A stretch of DNA of 58,025 nt. Origin: Micromonospora sp. HNM0581 (GTDB lineage: Bacteria > Actinomycetota > Actinomycetes > Mycobacteriales > Micromonosporaceae). This document shows, in pieces, positions 38,346 to 46,494 of this stretch. The translations under genes were made by a program, and so were the position numbers. Numbering within the stretch: the first letter of the stretch is position 1; every line of letters begins with the position of its first letter. The notes below the pieces were generated by a model. That model did not search any database. It saw only the letters and a program-made list of their open reading frames with translations, and had not been told where the DNA came from. The DNA lies in contig NZ_JAASAD010000021.1 in NCBI RefSeq assembly GCF_012726175.1, positions 1 through 58,025 of the forward strand. Reading direction: 5' to 3'.

Positions 38346-38413
38346 GGGACGAGGTCCCGAACGGGCAGCCGCACGTCGCACGACTCGGTCACGATCAGCT
38401 CCTTGGCAGGCAC
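38342..38413 (-). CDS. Possible 23-aa ORF coupled to ispE
   Basis: GTG at 38411-38413 opens an ORF encoding 23 residues, starting MPAKELIVTESCDVRLP, which ends in the four-base overlap GTGA with ispE. It begins ten bases after the rsmA stop. The predicted peptide is not low-complexity, which is mildly suggestive, but the ribosome binding site is weak (AGTAGG further upstream). It could be a coupling device or chance. Confidence 0.35.
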   Translation of the reverse strand: MPAKELIVTESCDVRLPVRDLVP

Positions 38414-38423
38414 GGCGCTCAGC

Positions 38424-39296
38424 CTACTGGGCTGCCGGCGTAGGACTCGGGGCCGACGCGGCCACGGCGGCGAACTGCTCGACCGTGAGTGATTCGCCGC
38501 GTGCGCTGGGGTCAACACCGGCGGCGGTGAGCGTGGCGGCGGCCCGTTCGGCACCGCCGGCCCAGCCGGCCAGGGCGGCACGCAGCGTCTTGCGACGCTG
38601 CGCGAAGGCGGCGTCGACCACCGAGAAGACCTGCTCCCGGGGTACGTCGGCGCGGGGCGGTTCGCGTCGGGTGAAGGCGACCAGACCGGAGTCGACGTTG
38701 GGCACCGGCCAGAAAACGTTCGGCGGTACCTTTCCGGCGGCACGGGCGTGTGCGTACCAGGCGAGCTTGACCGACGGTATGCCGTACACCTTCGAGCCGG
38801 GACCGGCGACGAGGCGGTCGGCGACCTCTTTCTGCACCATCACCAGACCGTGCCGGAGGCTCGGCAACTCGGCGAGCAGGCGCAGCACCACCGGCACGGC
38901 GACGTTGTAGGGCAGGTTCGCCACCAGTGCGGTGGGTGCCGGATCGGCCAGGTCGGCGGCGACGATCCGCAGGGCGTCCGCGCGGTGCACCCGGAGCCGG
39001 GCGGCGGTGGCACCGGCGTGCCGGGCGGCGGTACCCGCGAGCGCACCGGCCAGCGTCGCGTCGATCTCGACGGCGTGCACGTGGGCGACGACGGGCAGCA
39101 GGCCGAGGGTGAGCGAGCCCAGCCCCGGACCGACCTCGATCGCCACGTCGTCGCCGGTGAGTCCGGCGGTGGCGACGATCCGGCGGACCGTGTTGGGATC
39201 GTGGACGAAGTTCTGGCCGAGCTTCTTGGTGGGTGCGACGCCGAGTCGGGCGGCGAGGTCCCGGATCTCCGCCGGGCCGAGCAGGTCTGCGGCCAT
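38424..39296 (-). CDS. rsmA: 16S rRNA dimethyladenosine transferase (KsgA)
   Basis: A 290-aa methyltransferase that dimethylates two adjacent adenosines near the 3' end of 16S rRNA. Motifs: KKLGQNFVHDPNTVRRIV, the SAM loop IEVGPGLGSLTLGL and NLPYNVAVPVVLRLL (N-L-P-Y, catalytic). The ATG (39294-39296) has no Shine-Dalgarno sequence; TACGCT, a good -10, ends eight bases upstream, so the transcript is probably leaderless. Confidence 0.96.
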   Translation of the reverse strand: MAADLLGPAEIRDLAARLGVAPTKKLGQNFVHDPNTVRRIVATAGLTGDDVAIEVGPGLGSLTLGLLPVVAHVHAVEIDATLAGALAGTAARHAGATAARLRVHRADALRIVAADLADPAPTALVANLPYNVAVPVVLRLLAELPSLRHGLVMVQKEVADRLVAGPGSKVYGIPSVKLAWYAHARAAGKVPPNVFWPVPNVDSGLVAFTRREPPRADVPREQVFSVVDAAFAQRRKTLRAALAGWAGGAERAAATLTAAGVDPSARGESLTVEQFAAVAASAPSPTPAAQ

Positions 39297-39320
39297 AACC
39301 CGACAGCGTACGGGGTGCAA

Positions 39321-39366
39321 GGCAGGGCACCCTGTCGACGCCTCAGGTGTGGAAAGGTGCCCTGCC
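39321..39366 (-). terminator. Terminator after the tatD-like gene
   Basis: Perfect 11-base arms at 39321-39331 (GGCAGGGCACC) and 39356-39366, starting 16 bases after the TatD stop and upstream of the rsmA promoter. Confidence 0.75.
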
Positions 39367-39381
39367 AAGCCGTCTGGCTGA

Positions 39382-40272
39382 TCAGTTCCAGGGGCCGAAG
39401 GCCCGTTCGCCGGTTGCCGAGATGGCGGTGCAGAGTTCGTCGAGGTCGGTGCCGGTCGTGGCGGCCAGCGCCCGGACTGTGAGCGGGATCAGGTAGGAGG
39501 CGTTGGGCCGGCCACGGTACGGGACGGGAGTGAGGTATGGCGCATCGGTCTCCACCAGGATCTGGTCCAGCGGAGTCAGCGCGGCGGCCTCCCGCAGCGT
39601 GCCGGCGCTGGCGAAGGTGATCGTGCCGGCGAAGCTGAGCAGGTAGCCCCGGCGGACGCACTCGGCGGCGAACTCGGCGTCGCCGGAGAAACAGTGCATC
39701 ACCACCGTGTCCGGCGCGCCCTCGTCGTCGAGGATGCGCAGCACGTCGGCGTGCGCCTCCCGGTCGTGGATCACAAGTGTCCGGCGGTACCGCTTGGCGA
39801 TGGCGATGTGTGCCCTGAAGCTTTCCTCCTGCGCGGCGCGGCCCTCGTCACCGGTGCGGTAGCGGTCCATGCCCGTCTCGCCGACACCACGGACCCGTTC
39901 CTGACCGGCAAGCGCTTCGATCTCGCGTAGTGCCCCGTCGAGGTCGGCCAGCCGGGGGGCCTCGTTGGGGTGCAGCGCCACTGCGGCCAGGACCGCCGGG
40001 TACCGGCCGGCGACCTCGGCACCCCAGCGGGAGGAGGCGACGTCCACACCCACCTGCACCAGCCGGTCCACGCCGACAGCGGCGGCGATGTGGATGGCTG
40101 CGGCGACCGGATCCTCCGCGGTTCCGCCACCGGGTATCCCGGCTTCGCTGACGGTGATGTCGAGGTGGGTGTGGCTGTCCAGCACGGGTCGGGGCAGCGG
40201 TTCGGGTGCGGGTGGGAACTCTCCGGCGCGGCGGGCCGCGCGCTGACTACGGGACTCGTTCGGCTCGCTCAT
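39382..40272 (-). CDS. TatD-family metal-dependent deoxyribonuclease/hydrolase
   Basis: A 296-aa TIM-barrel hydrolase. Metal ligands are visible: the N-terminal DSHTHLD (H-x-H), GETGMDRYR (Glu), VIHDRE, MHCFSGD and ETDAPYLTP (Asp) near the end. TatD proteins are 3'-5' exonucleases acting in DNA repair or degradation. I start at ATG 40270-40272 (MSEPNESRSQ); a longer open frame to 40563 is antisense to the neighbouring gene. It is commonly grouped with metG, rsmA and ispE in actinobacteria, as here. Confidence 0.95.
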   Translation of the reverse strand: MSEPNESRSQRAARRAGEFPPAPEPLPRPVLDSHTHLDITVSEAGIPGGGTAEDPVAAAIHIAAAVGVDRLVQVGVDVASSRWGAEVAGRYPAVLAAVALHPNEAPRLADLDGALREIEALAGQERVRGVGETGMDRYRTGDEGRAAQEESFRAHIAIAKRYRRTLVIHDREAHADVLRILDDEGAPDTVVMHCFSGDAEFAAECVRRGYLLSFAGTITFASAGTLREAAALTPLDQILVETDAPYLTPVPYRGRPNASYLIPLTVRALAATTGTDLDELCTAISATGERAFGPWN

Positions 40273-40347
40273 CGTCGACAGGATCACACACCGCACGAGT
40301 CCACCGTGCCGCCACCCGGAGTTCATCCCGACTACGCTCCGCACCCC

Positions 40348-40362
40348 TACCGTCGCAGGGTG
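40348..40362 (+). promoter_or_regulatory. -10 element of a probable leaderless gene
   Basis: TACCGT at 40348-40353 ends six bases before the GTG at 40360. There is no Shine-Dalgarno sequence at this start, so the mRNA probably begins at the GTG. Confidence 0.5.
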
Positions 40363-41616
40363 GACGCGCGAAGCGAACTTTCCCGGCCCGGCGGCGCGGT
40401 GCCGGAGCAGACTGGTCTGCGGGTGGCGTTCGGCGGAGCGGTGTACCCGGCTGAGGAGATCGCCCGGGGTGCGGCGTACGAGCTGTTCAGCGCCGACGAG
40501 GCGGCCGGTTTCGAGTGGGCACCGCGGCCGGGTGCGGTGCTGCCGTGGCGGCGGTTCGTGCACGTCACCGAGATCGGCGCCGTTTACGGTGCGACCGAGC
40601 AGGCCGAGGATCCGGAGACGCCCCTACTGGTGCCGCTGCACCGGGAGCGAGGTTGGTCGGAAGTGCACCGCCTGGCCCAGCAGCCGGCCGCTGCGGACGA
40701 CCCGCTGATCACCGCGGTACGCGCTTCGGCGAGCGTACGGCGCGGGACCCGGATGATGAAGATGCTCTCGGCCCGGCAGTTCGCCGGTTACGTGCGGGGT
40801 TGGCTGCCGCACGGATTCTGCTACCGGGAACACGACGTGGCGCATCTGCGCACCCCGGCGACGACAGGTGTGCTGCGTACCGACGGTGGGGACAGCCGGG
40901 AGGGCGCGGACGTGACGTACGCGCTGCGGTGGCGGGCCGCCGACCCGGGCGACTACGACGTGCCGGCGGGTGCGACGTACCGGGGGCTGACGGCGCTGGG
41001 TGCCCGCGACCGGTTGGGACCGGCGGTGCTGGGCACCGGTTTCACCCCCAGCAGTCACCACCTGATACCCGAGTTCGTCACCCGGGACTTCAGCGACCTG
41101 CCGATGCCGGCGAACGCCACCCTGTTGGCGTACTCGCCGGAGGGCCAGGAGGTGGTGCTCTACGCCTACCAGGCCGAGCAGCGGGGCTGGCTACGGATGG
41201 TCGGACCGCAGTGGCGACACCTGCTCGCCGCGGTGCCGGGTCTGTCACCCGATCAGGAGTACGTACCGACCGGGGAGGCGCCACGTTCGACCCGGCTGGT
41301 GGGCACGTACGCGGGTGCGGAGTACGAGGCGGTCGCCGACCTGCCCGGCGATTTCCGGGTGCTGGCGCTGACCCGGGCTGCCCGCTACCCGGTCGGCGGG
41401 GTGCGGCGGCGGTTGCGCCTGGCTGCCTGGCGGGGGGTGCCGTGTCTGGTGCTGCGCGAGGAGGCGGGTTGGCTGCGGCTGCGACTGCGACGCCCGGATC
41501 CGGACGCGGTCGCCGCAACCGGCGCCCAGTGTCACGAACGGGGTGTGTACGAGACGTGGGCTCCGGGTGGTGAGATCACCGACGACCAGGTGGTGGATCA
41601 CCCGTACCTCCGCTGA
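40360..41616 (+). CDS. Unrecognised cytoplasmic protein, 418 aa
   Basis: I do not recognise a family. From the GTG at 40360 the protein has no signal peptide or membrane segment. It is rich in Trp and Arg, and the segments AGFEWAPRPGAVLPWRRFVH, MMKMLSARQFAGYVRGWLPH and ATLLAYSPEGQEVVLYAYQA look folded. The repeated phrase 'PxGATYRGLTALGARDRLGP' and later RLVGTYAGAEYEAVADLPGD suggest several beta-rich modules. It is transcribed divergently from tatD, with only 87 bases between the starts. The open frame extends upstream to 39970, but that part is antisense to tatD and shows different composition. Confidence 0.8.
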   Translation: MDARSELSRPGGAVPEQTGLRVAFGGAVYPAEEIARGAAYELFSADEAAGFEWAPRPGAVLPWRRFVHVTEIGAVYGATEQAEDPETPLLVPLHRERGWSEVHRLAQQPAAADDPLITAVRASASVRRGTRMMKMLSARQFAGYVRGWLPHGFCYREHDVAHLRTPATTGVLRTDGGDSREGADVTYALRWRAADPGDYDVPAGATYRGLTALGARDRLGPAVLGTGFTPSSHHLIPEFVTRDFSDLPMPANATLLAYSPEGQEVVLYAYQAEQRGWLRMVGPQWRHLLAAVPGLSPDQEYVPTGEAPRSTRLVGTYAGAEYEAVADLPGDFRVLALTRAARYPVGGVRRRLRLAAWRGVPCLVLREEAGWLRLRLRRPDPDAVAATGAQCHERGVYETWAPGGEITDDQVVDHPYLR

Positions 41617-41699
41617 GCTGGCCTGTCGGGTGGGGTGACGCAGGAATATCGGGTGCCTGCCGGGGAAGGCTCGGTTTCCCGCCCTGACAGGAGGACGAA

Positions 41700-42551
41700 A
41701 TGCCCTTCATCACCGTCGGCACGGAGAACTCCGCGCCCATCGACCTGTACTACGAGGATCACGGGTCGGGCCAGCCGATCGTGTTGATCCATGGCTTTCC
41801 CTTCAACGGGGCGACCTGGGAGAAGGTCTCCGGACCCCTGCTCGACGCCGGTCACCGGGTGATCACGTACGACCGGCGTGGTTTCGGCAGTTCGGCGCAG
41901 CCGGCGTTCGGGTACGACTACGACACCTTCGCCGCCGACCTCGACGTGTTGATGACCGAGTTGGATCTACGGGACACGATTCTGGTCGGCCACTCGATGG
42001 GTACCGGTGAAGTGACCCGCTACCTGGGTGCGTACGGCTCGGAGCGAGTGGACCGGGCGGTGCTGCTGGCGCCGCTGGCGCCGTACCTGCGGCAGGCACC
42101 GGACAACCCCGAGGGCGTCGAGGTGAGCCTCTTCGAGGAGTTCAAGCAGGCGATCGACGGTGATCGGTTCGCCTATCTCACGCAGTTCTGCAACAACTTC
42201 TTCAACTACGACGAGAACAGGGGCAGGCTGGTCAGTGAGGAGGCCTACCGGGCGCACTGGAACATCGCGGCAATGGCCTCGGCTCGGGCCATCCACGACT
42301 GTGTGGATGCCTGGGGTACGGATTTCCGGGCCGACGTGTCCCGCATCGACGTGCCGGTGCTGATCGTGCAGGGCGACAACGACAACGTGCTGCCGTACCC
42401 GAAGACGGGTCAACGGTTGCAGCCGATGCTCGCCGACAGCCGCCTGGTCACGTTGAAGGGTGCCCCGCACGGCACCCCGTGGACCAACGCCGACGAGGTG
42501 AACCAGGCGATCATGGAGTTCATCGGTACGCCGGCTCTGGCCCGCAGTTGA
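41700..42551 (+). CDS. Alpha/beta hydrolase, non-haem chloroperoxidase type
   Basis: A 283-aa hydrolase. The oxyanion region LIHGFPFNGATWEKV, nucleophile elbow GHSMGTGEV (Ser), acid in VQGDNDNVLPY and His in KGAPHGTPWTN form a complete catalytic triad. The DRRGFGSSAQP motif is typical of bacterial non-haem chloroperoxidases and related esterases. AGGAGGACGAA precedes the ATG. It is cytoplasmic and lies downstream of the unrecognised 418-aa gene on the same strand. Substrate not known. Confidence 0.9.
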   Translation: MPFITVGTENSAPIDLYYEDHGSGQPIVLIHGFPFNGATWEKVSGPLLDAGHRVITYDRRGFGSSAQPAFGYDYDTFAADLDVLMTELDLRDTILVGHSMGTGEVTRYLGAYGSERVDRAVLLAPLAPYLRQAPDNPEGVEVSLFEEFKQAIDGDRFAYLTQFCNNFFNYDENRGRLVSEEAYRAHWNIAAMASARAIHDCVDAWGTDFRADVSRIDVPVLIVQGDNDNVLPYPKTGQRLQPMLADSRLVTLKGAPHGTPWTNADEVNQAIMEFIGTPALARS

Positions 42552-42652
42552 TCCGGTTCGGGCTGCCTGCGCGCGGTGGCGGACACGGGGTCGGAGTGGT
42601 CACGCCACGGGCGGTCCCGAGTGGGTCGCGCCCGTGGCGGTGGATCGTGTCG

Positions 42653-44455
42653 TCAGCCCTCGAGCCGGGCCAGTTCCTCGTCCACGATCGACGGGTCGAG
42701 CTTGCGGAAGACCGGCTTGGGTGCCGCCAGCGCCCGGCCCACCACGAGTGGTACGGACTCCCACCGCGCACCCTGGGTGTAGTCCCCGGTCAGCACCGGG
42801 TACGCGGGGCCGTCGTCGAGGTCGGCGACCTCCTCGATCACCGGCATGGGGGCGTGCACCCCGGTGCCACCGAGCAGCTCGTGGATCTTCTGCGCGGAGT
42901 GTGGCAGGAACGGGGTGAGCAGCGTGTTCGCGTCGCTCACCACCTGGAGGGCGACGTGCAGGATGGTGCCCATCCGAGGCTTGGCGGCTTCGTCCTTGAG
43001 CTTCCACGGCGCCTGGTCGGAGAGGTACCTGTTGGCCTCGGCGACCACCTTCATCGCTTCGCCGATGGCCTGTTTCTGCCGGTGCCGGGCGATCAGGTCG
43101 CCGACCGTGCCGAAACCGGCGCGTGCCACGGCGAGTAGCGCCTCGTCGGCTTCAGTGAGCCCGTCCGGGCCGATCGGCGGTATCCCGCCGAAGTTCTTCG
43201 CTGCCATCGAGACGGACCGGTTGACCAGGTTTCCCCAGCCGGCGACCAGCTCGTCGTTGTTGCGGCGCAGGAACTCGGCCCAGGTGAAGTCGGTGTCGTT
43301 GTTCTCCGGACCGGCCACCGCGATGAAGTATCGCAAGGCGTCGGCGTCGTAGCGTTGGAGGAAGTCCCGGACGTAGATGACAACCCGGCGGGAGGATGAG
43401 AACTTGCGTCCCTCCATGGTAAGGAACTCACTGGAGACCACTTCGGCGGGGAGGTTGAGTCTCCCGACCCGGCCTGGTTCGCCGCCCCGGCTGCCCTCTC
43501 CGGAGTAGCCGGACAGCAGCGCGGGCCAGATCACCGAGTGGAAGACGATGTTGTCCTTGCCCATGAAGTAGTAGGACTGCGAGTCCTTTCCCTCATCATC
43601 GGTGGACCACCACTTCCGCCAGGCTTCCGGGTCGCCGGTGCGGCGGGCCCATTCGATGGATGCGGACAGGTAGCCGATGACGGCGTCGAACCACACGTAG
43701 ATCCGCTTGTCGGTGCGCTCGCGCCAGCCGTCGAGCGGGATCGGCACCCCCCATTCCAGGTCGCGGGTGATGGCCCGGGGATGCAGGTCGTCGAGCAGGT
43801 TCTTCGAGAAGCGCAGGACGTTCGGGCGCCAACCTTCCCGAGTGTCCAGCCACTGGCGTAGCACGTCGGCCAGGGCGGGCAGGTCGAGGAAGAAGTGTTC
43901 GGTCTCGACGAACTCCGGCGTTTCCCCGTTGATCTTCGAGCGTGGGTCGACCAGGTCGATGGGGTCGAGTTGGTTGCCGCAGTTGTCGCACTGGTCGCCC
44001 CGGGCGCTGTCGTAGCCGCAGATCGGGCAGGTGCCCTCGATGTACCGGTCGGGCAGGGTCCGCCCGGTGGACGGGGAGATGGCCCCCATGGTGGTCTTCG
44101 GCAGGATGTAGCCGTTGCGGTACATCCCTTCGAACAGCTCCTGCACCACGGCGTAGTGGTTGCCGGTGGTGGTGCGGGTGAACAGGTCGTAGGAGAGGCC
44201 GAGCCCGTGCAGGTCCTCCACGATCACTCGGTTGTACCGGTCGGCGAGTTCGCGGGGCGTCAGCCCTTCGGCGTCGGCCTGCACCTGGATCGGGGTGCCG
44301 TGTTCGTCGGTGCCGGAGACCATGAGCACGTCGTGGCCGGCCATCCGCATGTACCGGGCGAAGACGTCGGAGGGAACGCCGAAACCGGAGACGTGGCCGA
44401 TGTGGCGTGGGCCGTTGGCGTACGGCCAGGCCACTGCCGCGAGAACGTGACTCAT
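42653..44455 (-). CDS. metG: Methionyl-tRNA synthetase
   Basis: A 600-aa class I synthetase. AVAWPYANGPRHIGHVSGFG carries the HIGH motif; the zinc knuckle CPICGYDSARGDQCDNCG has two CxxC pairs. The KMSKS loop is altered to KFSSS (in EGRKFSSSRR), as in many metG proteins of this subgroup. The anticodon-binding helical domain follows. No C-terminal dimerisation (EMAP-like) domain is present. The ATG at 44453-44455 is the family start; the frame stays open to 44698 without homology. Confidence 0.97.
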   Translation of the reverse strand: MSHVLAAVAWPYANGPRHIGHVSGFGVPSDVFARYMRMAGHDVLMVSGTDEHGTPIQVQADAEGLTPRELADRYNRVIVEDLHGLGLSYDLFTRTTTGNHYAVVQELFEGMYRNGYILPKTTMGAISPSTGRTLPDRYIEGTCPICGYDSARGDQCDNCGNQLDPIDLVDPRSKINGETPEFVETEHFFLDLPALADVLRQWLDTREGWRPNVLRFSKNLLDDLHPRAITRDLEWGVPIPLDGWRERTDKRIYVWFDAVIGYLSASIEWARRTGDPEAWRKWWSTDDEGKDSQSYYFMGKDNIVFHSVIWPALLSGYSGEGSRGGEPGRVGRLNLPAEVVSSEFLTMEGRKFSSSRRVVIYVRDFLQRYDADALRYFIAVAGPENNDTDFTWAEFLRRNNDELVAGWGNLVNRSVSMAAKNFGGIPPIGPDGLTEADEALLAVARAGFGTVGDLIARHRQKQAIGEAMKVVAEANRYLSDQAPWKLKDEAAKPRMGTILHVALQVVSDANTLLTPFLPHSAQKIHELLGGTGVHAPMPVIEEVADLDDGPAYPVLTGDYTQGARWESVPLVVGRALAAPKPVFRKLDPSIVDEELARLEG

Positions 44456-44605
44456 GGACAGAAAGCCTAGTGACCCCCGCGCGGTGACCGCGAACCAATG
44501 GGGGTCTCTGGTCGACACGTTGACCGGAACACTGTCGACAAATAGTCCGGATTGTCGCCGACACGCTTCCTGAGCTGCCTGTTTGATCGCCGCTACCGGT
44601 GTCAA

Positions 44606-45550
44606 ATGAAGCACGTGACTGGCAGCCGAGCCGCCCGAGACCACTCCGACGGCCCTCCCGACACCGGACCGGGTTCCGGCACGTCGCCGCGTACCCACAC
44701 GGTGGCGCCCCAGCCCCGCGCGGTGGCGGCGGCGGCAACGGAAGGTGCGGCCGACGCGGCCGGACCCGACCCGACCGACCTCGACCCGGCCGGTTCACCG
44801 ACCGGAGTCGCAGTGGAGCCGACGACGGGCGCGCCGGTGGACCTGCTGCCTCGGCGGGTCCCGGTGCGGGCGGCGGGACGGCGGGGTCGCCGGCCGCGTC
44901 CACACGACGACGACACGCCGGACGAGGACCCCTTCTGGGCGCCGATCGAACAGGTGCACTGGGACGGCACGCCGGTACGGCAGGAGACTTCCGGCGACAG
45001 TGGTCCGTGGTGGCGGCGGTTCCGGCAGCTTCGCCGGCACCGGCCCCGCAGCAGCCACCCACCGGATCCTGTGGCGGGGCTGACCGCGCTTGTCGGGTTG
45101 AGCCTCGCGGCGGCCTTCTTCGCCTGGGTCAGTGCCGGTCCGCTCTGGCTCGCCGTCGGGCACGCCACCTCCGGCACGGTGGTGGTGACCAAATGCTCCG
45201 GCGACGGCCTGACCCAGCGGTGCCGGGGCATCTTCACTGCCGCGGACGAGGAGTTCCGGACCCATGGCGTACGGGTGAGTGGGGTGCCCCGGGATCGTGC
45301 GGTACCCGGTACGGCCGTGCCCGCCCGGGTGACCGGGCCGGACGGACACGTCGCGTACGCCGATCGTGGGGTGGGGGCCCAGCTCCGCTGGCTGCTCGGG
45401 CTGCTCGGGGTGCTCGGCTGCGCGGTGGGCATCGCCCGCTGGACCGGTGCGGCACGACTGCCCGATCCGGGCGAACGGCGGCTGGCGATCACCGCCTCGC
45501 TGGCCGGCCCACTGCTCGTCACCCTCGGTTTTCTGATCGCGGCCTGGTAG
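44606..45550 (+). CDS. Membrane protein with long disordered N-terminus
   Basis: About 314 aa from the ATG at 44606 (start uncertain). The first 145 residues are charged, Pro- and Arg-rich and disordered. Then come a membrane segment (ALVGLSLAAAFFAWVSAGPL), a small extracytoplasmic domain with two cysteines (TKCSGDGLTQRCRGIF) that could form a disulfide, and two further membrane segments (WLLGLLGVLGCAVGIARW; LAGPLLVTLGFLIAAW). It converges on rsmI, nine bases apart. Unknown function. Confidence 0.75.
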   Translation: MKHVTGSRAARDHSDGPPDTGPGSGTSPRTHTVAPQPRAVAAAATEGAADAAGPDPTDLDPAGSPTGVAVEPTTGAPVDLLPRRVPVRAAGRRGRRPRPHDDDTPDEDPFWAPIEQVHWDGTPVRQETSGDSGPWWRRFRQLRRHRPRSSHPPDPVAGLTALVGLSLAAAFFAWVSAGPLWLAVGHATSGTVVVTKCSGDGLTQRCRGIFTAADEEFRTHGVRVSGVPRDRAVPGTAVPARVTGPDGHVAYADRGVGAQLRWLLGLLGVLGCAVGIARWTGAARLPDPGERRLAITASLAGPLLVTLGFLIAAW

Positions 45551-45559
45551 CGAGTCGGT

Positions 45560-46399
45560 TCACCTGTGCACGAGCGTGTAGACGTCGCGTCTCCGCAACC
45601 CGTACTCGGCTGCGACGTCGGTTATCGCGTCCCGGCGGGTGCGGCCCGCAGCCTCTCGCTCGGCCACCGCCGCGCGCAGCGCGTCGTCGTCGGGGCGGAC
45701 GGCGGGAGCGGCGGGGGCACCAGCCACCACGAGAGTGATCTCGCCGCGCGGGTCGCTGTCGGCGGCCCATCGGGCCAACTCACCGAGCGGGCGACGGAGC
45801 ACCTCCTCGTATGTCTTGGTCAGCTCGCGGCAGAGCGCGGCGGGTCGGTCGGCACCGAAGGCGTCGACCAGGTCGGTGAGCGCGGCAGCGATCCGGTGCG
45901 GCGCCTCGAAGAGGACAAGTGTGCGTTCCTCGGCTGCCAGTGCCCGCAGTCGGGTGCGGCGGGCGCCCGGAGCCCGCGGCAGGAAACCTTCGAAGCAGAA
46001 GCGGTCGCAGGGCAACCCGGACACGGCGAGGGCGGTGGTGACGGCGCTGGGACCGGGCGCGGCGGTGACCGGCACCCCGGCGGCCAGGGCGGCGCGAACC
46101 AGCCGGTAGCCGGGGTCGGAGACGTTCGGCATGCCGCCGTCGGTGACCAGTGCGACCACATACCCCTCGGTGAGCACGTCGACGAGTTCGGTGGTGCGCC
46201 GCTCCTCGTTGCCCTCGAAGTAGGAGACGATCCGACCGGTGATGGTCACGTCGAGGTCGCGGGTGAGCCGGTGCAGCCGGCGGGTGTCCTCGGCGGCGAC
46301 CACGTCGGCGACGGCGAGTGTGTCTCGCAGCCGGGCGGAGGCGTCGGCGGGATTGCCGAGCGGCGCGCCGAGCAGGATCAGGCGACCGGTTTCGGACAT
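45560..46399 (-). CDS. rsmI: 16S rRNA 2'-O-methyltransferase (C1402), RsmI
   Basis: A 279-aa tetrapyrrole-methylase-fold enzyme that 2'-O-methylates C1402 of 16S rRNA in the ribosomal P site. Motifs: GRLILLGAPLGNPADASARL, AAEDTRRLHRL, YFEGNEERR, LVTDGGMPNVSDPGYRLV and AAPGPSAVTTALAVSGLP. The ATG at 46397-46399 follows GGGTGGA. It is divergent from the protein mannosyltransferase gene, 92 bases apart, an arrangement frequent in actinobacteria. Confidence 0.96.
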   Translation of the reverse strand: MSETGRLILLGAPLGNPADASARLRDTLAVADVVAAEDTRRLHRLTRDLDVTITGRIVSYFEGNEERRTTELVDVLTEGYVVALVTDGGMPNVSDPGYRLVRAALAAGVPVTAAPGPSAVTTALAVSGLPCDRFCFEGFLPRAPGARRTRLRALAAEERTLVLFEAPHRIAAALTDLVDAFGADRPAALCRELTKTYEEVLRRPLGELARWAADSDPRGEITLVVAGAPAAPAVRPDDDALRAAVAEREAAGRTRRDAITDVAAEYGLRRRDVYTLVHR

Positions 46400-46479
46400 T
46401 CCACCCACAGCTATGCGCTCCTTCATCGACGGACGTACCGGATTGGGGACGACAGGCGCCCGCGGTCCCCTTCGCAGCC

Positions 46480-46494
46480 TACGATCGCCGGGTG
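46480..46494 (+). promoter_or_regulatory. -10 element of the leaderless pmt gene
   Basis: TACGAT at 46480-46485 ends six bases before the GTG (46492-46494), and no Shine-Dalgarno sequence precedes that GTG. This is typical leaderless spacing. Confidence 0.6.

Noticed and set aside
39970..40359. N-terminal extension of the 418-aa protein
   Set aside because: It lies antisense to tatD, upstream of a good -10 box, and has unrelated composition.
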